Of a stretch of 7,008 nt of DNA, positions 1-4,992 are shown piece by piece. The notes beneath the pieces were generated by a model. It had not been told where the DNA came from and did no database searches. It saw nothing but the letters and a program-made list of their open reading frames with translations. This stretch comes from Rhodocyclaceae bacterium UBA6160 (GTDB taxonomy: Bacteria > Pseudomonadota > Gammaproteobacteria > Burkholderiales > Rhodocyclaceae): contig DIUK01000095.1 in NCBI GenBank assembly GCA_002422995.1, forward strand, positions 11,388-18,395, written 5' to 3'. The translations under genes were made by a program, and so were the position numbers. The stretch's first letter is position 1, and each line of letters begins with the position of its first letter.

Positions 1-386
1 TTGAGATGTGGACCTGGGCGATTGTTGAAAAGGCCATGCCAGACGAATTAAAACAGCAAATTCTGGATAACGAGCTGCTCACCTTTGGTCCTGCTGGCTT
101 GTTTGATAACGACGATGGCGACAATTTAAGTGCCTGCACTGTGCAGTCGCGTGGCTGGCGCACCCGGCAAATGCCGGTGTACACCAATATGGCTCTGGGG
201 CGATCAGGCAAGCGCGTTGGCTTGCCGGGCGATATTGCCTCGGGCGTAGTGAGCGAGCATAACCAGCGCTACTTTTATCGCCGCTGGCAAGAGCACATGC
301 AGGCTAAGGATTGGTCTGAAGTGCCCCAATACAACTTGAACTCACTGGAGGCGAACGATGAACAGCGTGCTGTCCAAACCGCTTGA
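1..386 (+). CDS. Aromatic-ring-hydroxylating dioxygenase alpha subunit (alpha1), 3' part only
   Basis: This is the C-terminal ~127 residues of a Rieske oxygenase large subunit. The frame is open through the left edge (first full codon at base 3), so the gene starts outside the window; the ATG at 6 is internal. The Rieske domain and the two iron-binding His residues lie upstream. What remains is the end of the catalytic domain: the stretch TFGPAGLFDNDDGDN carries the acidic pair at codons 111-116, one of which should be the third (Asp) ligand of the mononuclear iron. The tail YFYRRWQEHM is typical of naphthalene/phenanthrene/biphenyl-type alphas (NahAc, PhnAc, BphA1). The enzyme would add O2 across an aromatic ring to give a cis-dihydrodiol, in the cytoplasm, as an alpha3beta3 complex with the next gene product. 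The stop (TGA 384-386) overlaps the beta gene by 29 bases. The family call is firm; the substrate cannot be read from this fragment. Confidence 0.9.
   Translation, partial: EMWTWAIVEKAMPDELKQQILDNELLTFGPAGLFDNDDGDNLSACTVQSRGWRTRQMPVYTNMALGRSGKRVGLPGDIASGVVSEHNQRYFYRRWQEHMQAKDWSEVPQYNLNSLEANDEQRAVQTA
347..351 (+). promoter_or_regulatory. Ribosome binding site for beta1, inside the alpha1 gene
   Basis: GGAGG lies six bases before the ATG at 358, within the coding sequence of alpha1. It fixes the beta start at 358 rather than at the internal Met codon at 397, and so establishes the 29-base overlap of the two genes. Confidence 0.75.
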
Positions 387-903
387 AGTGCGCACGATGC
401 TGCCGCTCGAAAAACACTTGGCATTACAGCAGCACGTGTTTTTTGAAGCACGGCTATTGGATGACGAGAACTACAACGATTGGCTGGGCTTGATGGATGA
501 CGCGATTCGTTACCGCATGCCGCTGACCGAGCGGCGGTTTCGTAAGGATCGCAGCACGCCGCTGGCTTTTGGTGGTGGTTATATCTTTGACGAAAACAAG
601 CTGCGTCTGAAAATGCGCGTTGATCGCTTGCAGTCGGGTTTGGTGTGGGCGGAAGACCCACGCAACAAAGTGCGCCGAGTGATTAGTAATGTCGAAATCT
701 GGCAGGGGGCGGAAGCCAATGAGGCTGAGGTGTATTCGGTGGTAAGCATTCATCGTAGCCGGATTGATGGTGAAGAAAAGCACTTTGTGGCGGGGCGTCG
801 GGATGTGTGGCGCGAAACTGCCCAGGGCTGGCGACTGGTTGTGCGCGATCTTTTGCTCGACACGTCTGTCGTTTTGGATAGCAACATGAACACTTTATTT
901 TAA
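358..903 (+). CDS. Aromatic-ring-hydroxylating dioxygenase beta subunit (beta1), naphthalene/biphenyl type
   Basis: This 181-residue protein matches the usual length of ring-hydroxylating dioxygenase small subunits, which have an NTF2/SnoaL-like fold and mainly a structural role in the alpha3beta3 hexamer. Family hallmarks are visible: FFEARLLDDENYNDWLGLM near residues 28-46, the basic stretch RVDRL at 88-92, WAEDPRNKVRRVISNV at 97-112, RRDVWR at 147-152, and the final LVVRDLLLDTSVVLDSNMN. This pattern is that of BphA2/PhnAd/NahAd-type subunits, fitting the alpha1 fragment just upstream. It starts inside the end of alpha1 behind GGAGG, which suggests translational coupling. Only 14 bases separate its stop from the next gene, so it is co-transcribed with alpha2. 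The family assignment is secure; the substrate is not known. Confidence 0.92.
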   Translation: MNSVLSKPLEVRTMLPLEKHLALQQHVFFEARLLDDENYNDWLGLMDDAIRYRMPLTERRFRKDRSTPLAFGGGYIFDENKLRLKMRVDRLQSGLVWAEDPRNKVRRVISNVEIWQGAEANEAEVYSVVSIHRSRIDGEEKHFVAGRRDVWRETAQGWRLVVRDLLLDTSVVLDSNMNTLF

Positions 904-917
904 AGAGGAGATATTTC

Positions 918-2153
918 ATGACATCACAATACATAGGTAATCCGGCGATAGGCAGTCCAACAGGCAATTACACAGGTAAAGCGCCAGCTGTTTGGCCGGC
1001 AAAAGTGAACCAGATCCCCAAAGAGGTGTTTGGTGACAAGTCGCTGTTTGAAGATGAACTCAAGAATATTTTTTACGGTGACTGCTGGCATGTCGTCGGG
1101 CATTTTGCGGAAATCCCCAATGCTGGTGATTTCAAGACGTTTGACCTGGGTCGCGTACCGCTGTTGATCGCGCGTGGTAAAGACAATCAAGTCCGGGTGT
1201 TTTATAACACCTGTACTCACCGCGGAAATCAACTGGAAGTAGCGACGAGTGGCAATCGCAAGGAATTTGAATGCCCGTATCACCGCTGGTTATTTTCACT
1301 CGACGGTGCCTTGGCTGCATGCCCGGGGTCGAAAGAATTTGCCCCGGATTTCAAGCAAGAAAATTTTGGCTTGATGGAAGTTAAGAGTGCGCAATTCATG
1401 GGCATAATTTTTGTCACCATGGGCAAAAACACCCCACCCTTGACTGAGTGGCTCGGTGATGTCGTGCCACCCACCTTGAGCACATTGCTCGGTGGTGATG
1501 GTCGTCTCAAGCTGTTGGGTTATCAAAAAGTGCGCTATGACTCAAACTGGAAAGGCTATAACGACAACGATGGCTACCATGCCCCCATGCTGCATACGGC
1601 TTTCCGCTTGTTGAACTGGCAAGGAGGTACGACGGGATTTCAGCGCATGACCAAGAATGGCCATGTGGTGTTCGAAGCGGAATTGAAAGCGATCCAGAAC
1701 AACGGGTTTGTGAATGATCCATCATTGGTTGAATTCAAGGGCAGTGATCCTGCCAAGGGATCGCGCATTGTGCAGCTTTTTCCTGCAACAGTGATGGTCA
1801 AACACCTTGACATCATTAACCTGCGCTTTGCGATGGCACGCAGCCATGATGTTACTGAAGTGCACTACGCTTATTTCGCGCATGAAGATGACGATGAGGC
1901 GATGGTTCAGCACCGTATCCGTCAGTCATCCAACCTGCTGGGCCCCTGCGGCATGATCAGCATGGAAGATGCAGCCATCTTTCAGCGCATTCATATCGGT
2001 AACCAGACGCCGGGCTTTGCTGAGTTTCAAAAAGGCGTAACAAGCTTGTCCGAAGTGCCTATGGACGTGAAGCAAAACGATGAGACCGGCAATCTGCCAC
2101 GCTGGGAACACTATCGCAAAGTGATGGGCTTTAAAAGGGAGGGTGAAAAATGA
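918..2153 (+). CDS. Rieske non-heme iron oxygenase alpha subunit (alpha2), divergent member of the salicylate/anthranilate hydroxylase branch
   Basis: This is a complete 411-residue large subunit. The Rieske [2Fe-2S] ligands are C99, H101, C119 and H122 (CTH, 17 residues, CPYH). In the catalytic domain the bridging Asp and the iron His pair are D218, H221 and H226 (the DGYH motif and the H five residues on), and the third ligand is probably D351 in GPCGMISMED. The enzyme should therefore be active. The segment after W211-K212 reads GYNDNDGYH: it is two residues shorter than in alpha3 and lacks the common Glu-Asn pair before the bridging Asp. A good Shine-Dalgarno (GAGGAG, 905-910) sits seven bases before the ATG. 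The stop overlaps the beta2 start as ATGA. The C-terminal half resembles alpha3, AndAc and NagG more than NahAc, so a hydroxylated or amino-substituted benzoate is a likelier substrate than a hydrocarbon; this is inference. Confidence 0.9.
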   Translation: MTSQYIGNPAIGSPTGNYTGKAPAVWPAKVNQIPKEVFGDKSLFEDELKNIFYGDCWHVVGHFAEIPNAGDFKTFDLGRVPLLIARGKDNQVRVFYNTCTHRGNQLEVATSGNRKEFECPYHRWLFSLDGALAACPGSKEFAPDFKQENFGLMEVKSAQFMGIIFVTMGKNTPPLTEWLGDVVPPTLSTLLGGDGRLKLLGYQKVRYDSNWKGYNDNDGYHAPMLHTAFRLLNWQGGTTGFQRMTKNGHVVFEAELKAIQNNGFVNDPSLVEFKGSDPAKGSRIVQLFPATVMVKHLDIINLRFAMARSHDVTEVHYAYFAHEDDDEAMVQHRIRQSSNLLGPCGMISMEDAAIFQRIHIGNQTPGFAEFQKGVTSLSEVPMDVKQNDETGNLPRWEHYRKVMGFKREGEK

Positions 2154-2641
2154 GTCAGACGATAACTGCTGCACACAGCGCAGCCATTGATGCATTACAC
2201 AGTGCATATCTGGCGGCATTGGATAAAGGTGATATGGCCGCCTGGGCCTCGACTTTTGCCGCAGACAACGCGCGCTACTTTTGCGTCTCTACAGAAAACG
2301 ACCGGCGTGGCTTGCCACTGGCGTTGATGTACGACGACTGTCGCGGCCGGATTGATGATCGCGTCTCGTTTGTGACCAAGGTCTGGGCCGGTACCTACGA
2401 GCCTTATCGTACCCGGCACTTTATTCAGCGCCTGAGTTGTGAAGCGGCAGGAAATAACCAGTACCGTGTTACCTCGGGGTTTACCATCATGATGAGTGCT
2501 GAAGGCGGCACCACCGCAGTGCTCACCAGTGGCGAATACCGCGACTTGATCGAAATACAGGGTGATAGCGCCGTGTTCTGCGAGCGGCGTGCCGTGTATG
2601 ACGCGGATGTGCTACCACGGTATATCGTGTTTCCATTTTAA
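2150..2641 (+). CDS. Rieske oxygenase beta subunit (beta2), partner of alpha2
   Basis: This 163-residue small subunit has an NTF2/SnoaL-like fold. Its length equals that of NagH/AndAd-type subunits and is shorter than NahAd-type ones. Recognisable parts are AYLAALDKGDMAAWASTF (residues 19-36), the segment TENDRRGLPLALMYDDCRGR (48-67) followed by DDRV, and TRHFIQRL (88-95), with a short hydrophobic C-terminus ending in Phe. The ATG overlaps the alpha2 stop by four bases (ATGA) and is preceded by AGGGAGGG (2136-2143), a typical translationally coupled alpha/beta arrangement, so pairing with alpha2 is the natural reading. The beta3 gene follows after 30 bases, putting two small-subunit genes side by side. 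The role is assembly and stability of the oxygenase hexamer; no catalytic residue is expected. Confidence 0.88.
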   Translation: MSQTITAAHSAAIDALHSAYLAALDKGDMAAWASTFAADNARYFCVSTENDRRGLPLALMYDDCRGRIDDRVSFVTKVWAGTYEPYRTRHFIQRLSCEAAGNNQYRVTSGFTIMMSAEGGTTAVLTSGEYRDLIEIQGDSAVFCERRAVYDADVLPRYIVFPF

Positions 2642-2671
2642 TTTTTCCTTTTCACTGCAAGGAGAAAAAGC

Positions 2672-3241
2672 ATGAGTAGCTCTTCATTACTGTCGTCGCA
2701 ATCCGCGGCATTTTCCAAAGACAAGCCGTCCGCCATGGTGCCTGATGACTTTATATGGCAAGGTTACTCTGCTCTGGAAACGCAGTGGCGAGTAGAGCGT
2801 TTGCTGAGTCGTTATGTTGCTTGTATTGACGACGACAACTTGGAAGCATGGCCGAGCTTTTTTACCCAGGAGGCTTGCCGCTACGAAATTATCACACGCG
2901 AAAATGTAGAACGAGGTTTGCCCTTGACGCTGGTTTTTTGCACGAGTCAAGGAATGTTGGCAGATCGCATTGTGTCATTGCGTGAAGCCAACATTTATCC
3001 GCAGCGTTGGTATCGACACATTGTCTCGAATGTGCTGATTCAGGCGGTGGCTGAAGATTACTTGGAAGTGCACAGCCATTATGTGGTGTTGCAGACACGT
3101 CGAAATGGTCAGACCAGTATTTTTAGCGCAGGCAAATATAAAGATCGCATTGTTTTTCAGAATGGCGAACTTAAATTTGCTGAAAAACGCGTGGTAGTGG
3201 ATACGCACAGCATTGATACGCTGCTCGTATCACCTATCTGA
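2672..3241 (+). CDS. Rieske oxygenase beta subunit (beta3), NagH-like
   Basis: This 189-residue small subunit has its family core at about residues 38-189: RYVACIDDDNLEAWPSFF, TRENVERGLPLTLVFC, GMLADRIVSLREANIYP and YRHIVSN, ending in IDTLLVSPI. The DRI-SLREANIY and YRH elements and the IDTLL ending are what I recall of the salicylate 5-hydroxylase small subunit NagH and relatives. It lies upstream of its likely alpha partner (alpha3), the reverse of the usual order. The start at 2672 has AAGGAGA at 2659-2665. It adds roughly 25 residues over the ~160-residue relatives, a Ser-rich stretch (eight Ser in the first 15 residues) with no signal-peptide character. An internal Met codon at 2735 gives a more usual length but lacks a Shine-Dalgarno. 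The stop precedes alpha3 by 26 bases. Confidence 0.88.
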   Translation: MSSSSLLSSQSAAFSKDKPSAMVPDDFIWQGYSALETQWRVERLLSRYVACIDDDNLEAWPSFFTQEACRYEIITRENVERGLPLTLVFCTSQGMLADRIVSLREANIYPQRWYRHIVSNVLIQAVAEDYLEVHSHYVVLQTRRNGQTSIFSAGKYKDRIVFQNGELKFAEKRVVVDTHSIDTLLVSPI

Positions 3242-3252
3242 TCATCTCTGTC

Positions 3253-3260
3253 TAAGGAGA
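3253..3260 (+). promoter_or_regulatory. Ribosome binding site deciding the GTG start of alpha3
   Basis: TAAGGAGA ends seven bases before the GTG at 3268. The in-frame ATG at 3280 lies 19 bases downstream of it, too far for good initiation, so the GTG start is preferred. The GTG start also gives an MNAP N-terminus like that of alpha4. Confidence 0.7.
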
Positions 3261-3267
3261 AAACACT

Positions 3268-4539
3268 GTGAATGCACCAATGACCCAATTTGCTAAACCT
3301 TGGGTGGCGAATCCCGACGGCTACCGTGTGCCGTATGAGGTGTTTACCGATCAAGCATATTACGAGCAGGAACAGGAACACATTTTTCGTGGCGAGACTT
3401 GGTCGTTTGTGGGATTGGACGCTGAGCTGCCCAATAACGGTGACTTTAAATCCACCGCGATTGGCGACACGCCCGTGATTGTGACGCGAGACCAAAACGG
3501 TCAGTTACACGTTTTCAAGAATTTATGCATGCATCGTGGTGCCTTGCTGGTGAGGGAGTCCCGGGGGAACGTCAAGTCTTTTGATTGCGTTTATCACCAA
3601 TGGTCATTTGATTTGACTGGTGCATTACGTGGCGTGCCGATGCGGCGCGGTGTGCGCGGGGAAGGCGGCATGCCGGCCGCGTTTGACATGGCGAACTTTG
3701 GGCTGGATGCCTTGCGAGTTGAAGTCATGAATGGCCTGATTTTCGCCAGTTTTTCGAAAACCGTTGAACCCTTGGCTGACTATCTGGGCGAAGGGATAGT
3801 GGCCAACATTCAGCGCATTTTTAACCGCCCGATTCGCATTATGGGTGACTATCGCCAATATATTCATGGCAACTGGAAGCTCTATGCTGAAAACACTCGC
3901 GATCCTTATCACGGCAGTTTGTTGCATTTGTTTCACAGCACTTTCGGGCTTTACCGCGCGACTCAAAAGGGCTTTACTTACATGGATCCTTCCAATCGGC
4001 ATAGCCTGTTGAAGGCCACCGCATCCGCAGCGCCGACTTCTGCGAGCGAAGATCAAGAGGTTTATAAGGATGTGCGCTCTTACAACACCGAGTTTCGCCT
4101 GCAAGATGCGAGCATACTCGCTGGCAGGCCGGAGTTTGAGGATCGTGCTTCCTTGGTCATCAACGCGATTTTTCCTAATCTGCTGATACAACAGATTGCC
4201 AACTGTCTGGCTGTGCGTCAGTCAGTCACGCATGCGCCGAATGCCTTTGAGATTGTGTGGACGCTCTTTGGTTATGCCGATGATGACGAAGAAATGCAGA
4301 TGATTCGCATGAAGCAATCCAATCTGGTGGGGCCAGCGGGTTTGATTTCGATGGAAGATGGCGAGGCGATAGAAATCGTGCAGGACGCTGTCATCCGCGA
4401 TGGCAAGAAAACCTCGGTATTGGCTATGGGTGGTGTGCATGCGGGGAGTGTTGATCACATGATTACCGAAGGCCCGATTATTGGGTTTTGGGAAAACTAT
4501 GCGCGCTATTTGAAGCTAGGCGCTGGCTTGAAAAAATAG
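3268..4539 (+). CDS. Rieske oxygenase alpha subunit (alpha3), salicylate 5-hydroxylase (NagG)-like
   Basis: This is a complete 423-residue large subunit, the length I recall for NagG. The Rieske ligands are C87, H89, C107 and H110 (CMH, 17 residues, CVYH). The catalytic motif NWKLYAENTRDPYHGSLLH supplies D212, H215 and H220; D364 in GPAGLISMEDGEA is the third iron ligand. The GVPMRRGV stretch after the Rieske domain, the ENxxDPYH-x-LLH motif and the MEDGEAIE segment all resemble NagG of Ralstonia U2, which hydroxylates salicylate to gentisate. AndAc-type anthranilate dioxygenase belongs to the same branch, so the substrate may be salicylate, anthranilate or a related acid. It is the last gene of the first unit: its TAG is followed 120 bases later by an intrinsic terminator. 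The neighbour beta3 is the expected partner. No ferredoxin or reductase gene is adjacent, although the family needs both. Confidence 0.9.
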   Translation: MNAPMTQFAKPWVANPDGYRVPYEVFTDQAYYEQEQEHIFRGETWSFVGLDAELPNNGDFKSTAIGDTPVIVTRDQNGQLHVFKNLCMHRGALLVRESRGNVKSFDCVYHQWSFDLTGALRGVPMRRGVRGEGGMPAAFDMANFGLDALRVEVMNGLIFASFSKTVEPLADYLGEGIVANIQRIFNRPIRIMGDYRQYIHGNWKLYAENTRDPYHGSLLHLFHSTFGLYRATQKGFTYMDPSNRHSLLKATASAAPTSASEDQEVYKDVRSYNTEFRLQDASILAGRPEFEDRASLVINAIFPNLLIQQIANCLAVRQSVTHAPNAFEIVWTLFGYADDDEEMQMIRMKQSNLVGPAGLISMEDGEAIEIVQDAVIRDGKKTSVLAMGGVHAGSVDHMITEGPIIGFWENYARYLKLGAGLKK

Positions 4540-4659
4540 CGGGGTTGAGTTCGCAAGATACGCGACATAGAAAGCGACGCAGAAAAGTCGGCGCTGGTGA
4601 TACGCCGCAAAACTTTGAATCCACCTCTGAAAAGTTCCCTTGGGATGGCGTTTGATGCT

Positions 4660-4702
4660 ACAGCGCGGTAAAGGCGAGTCCTTTACCGCGCTGTTTTTAT
4701 TT
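4660..4702 (+). terminator. Rho-independent terminator of the first unit
   Basis: A perfect 15-bp inverted repeat (ACAGCGCGGTAAAGG at 4660-4674, its complement at 4680-4694) encloses the five-base loop CGAGT and runs straight into a T-rich tract (TTTTTATTT, 4694-4702). The T-tract is on the + strand side only, so it acts on transcripts of the upstream genes. It separates alpha3 from alpha4. Confidence 0.93.
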
Positions 4703-4781
4703 GAGTGTCTATGCCGCTAGTGCAGGACTGGAAGGTGATGCAGGCAATAACGCTTGAAAAGTTTAATCACCTTGCATTCAG

Positions 4782-4795
4782 TTGACTTAAATCAA
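4782..4795 (+). promoter_or_regulatory. FNR/ANR-type binding site upstream of alpha4
   Basis: TTGACTTAAATCAA matches the FNR/ANR consensus TTGAT-N4-ATCAA at nine of ten defined positions and is a near-perfect palindrome. Its centre (4788.5) lies exactly at -41.5 if transcription starts at A4830, the position predicted from the TAGAAT element. That is class II activator geometry. The CRP/FNR superfamily includes other regulators with the same half-site (DNR, AcpR), so the binding protein is inferred. Confidence 0.6.
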
Positions 4796-4817
4796 GATGA
4801 ATAAAGCGCTGGCTTCC

Positions 4818-4823
4818 TAGAAT
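4818..4823 (+). promoter_or_regulatory. Candidate -10 element of the alpha4/beta4 promoter
   Basis: TAGAAT differs from TATAAT at one position. There is no good -35 hexamer 16-18 bases upstream; instead an FNR-like palindrome overlaps that zone, as in activator-dependent promoters. The predicted start is near A4830, giving a leader of about 163 nt before alpha4. Confidence 0.45.
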
Positions 4824-4901
4824 TAGCCCAACTCCGTTAAGGAGGAAAAGGCTGAAGGTACGCAATAAACAGCCAATAAGCAGAAGAGGAGGTTGCACGA
4901 G

Positions 4902-4967
4902 ATGTTTGCTGGCGTGTCGCTTGATTCATCAACTTCCTCTTTCTTTCAATGGTCACAGAAACGCTAA
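4902..4967 (+). CDS. Possible 21-residue leader ORF upstream of alpha4
   Basis: An ATG at 4902 follows the very strong Shine-Dalgarno AAGAGGAGG (4884-4892) at nine bases and opens a 21-codon frame ending in TAA at 4965-4967, 25 bases before the alpha4 start. The peptide begins MFAGVSLDSSTSS and ends FFQWSQKR. It is rich in Ser, has no membrane segment, and matches nothing I recognise. Its ribosome site is better than that of alpha4 itself (AAAGAGAG). It may be a leader peptide affecting alpha4 translation, a remnant of a lost gene start, or chance. No run of regulatory codons typical of an attenuator is visible. Confidence 0.3.
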   Translation: MFAGVSLDSSTSSFFQWSQKR

Positions 4968-4992
4968 TTTTCAAGCGAAAGAGAGACATATC

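Larger units (their letters stand above)
4540..4992 (+). other. Intergenic region between the two oxygenase units
   Basis: This 453-base gap is the only long non-coding stretch in the window. The first ~120 bases (4540-4659) show no supportable gene, only a weak imperfect hairpin around 4584-4616. Next come an intrinsic terminator (4660-4702), two TGCAGG copies (4721 and 4739), an FNR/ANR-like palindrome (4782-4795), a TAGAAT -10 candidate (4818-4823), an orphan TAAGGAGG (4838-4845), a second strong Shine-Dalgarno with a 21-codon ORF (4884-4967), and the alpha4 ribosome site. It therefore ends one transcription unit and starts another. Confidence 0.8.

Noticed and set aside
1..386. alpha1 as a truncated pseudogene
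   Set aside because: The frame is open to the first base and the C-terminus is normal, so the shortness is due to the window edge.
275..661. 128-codon open frame on the minus strand across alpha1/beta1
   Set aside because: It is opposite two genes with clear family motifs. Its product is Cys/Arg/Ala-rich low-quality sequence typical of a shadow frame.
3625..4191. 188-codon open frame on the minus strand
   Set aside because: It lies wholly inside alpha3, whose iron and Rieske ligands are all intact. The minus product shows no recognisable domain and no neighbouring minus-strand gene.
4584..4616. Imperfect hairpin (AAAGT-CGGCG with CGCCG-CAAA-ACTTT) after alpha3
   Set aside because: The arms are short and interrupted by unpaired bases, and no T-tract follows. 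It is far weaker than the terminator at 4660-4702.
4782..4795. Site for CRP (cAMP receptor protein)
   Set aside because: The half-sites are TTGAC/ATCAA with a four-base spacer, which fits FNR; the CRP pattern TGTGA-N6-TCACA is absent.
4782..4810. TTGACT at 4782-4787 as a sigma-70 -35 element
   Set aside because: No -10-like hexamer occurs 16-18 bases downstream. TAGAAT is 30 bases away, which fits an activator site instead.
4906..4992. N-terminal extension of alpha4 from a TTG at 4906
   Set aside because: It would add 29 residues unlike the family N-terminus. The TTG is 13 bases from the strong Shine-Dalgarno, while the ATG at 4993 has its own ribosome site and gives the normal length.
4830..4992. 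Riboswitch in the alpha4 leader
   Set aside because: I see no known riboswitch core motif; only Shine-Dalgarno-like sequences and a short ORF are visible.
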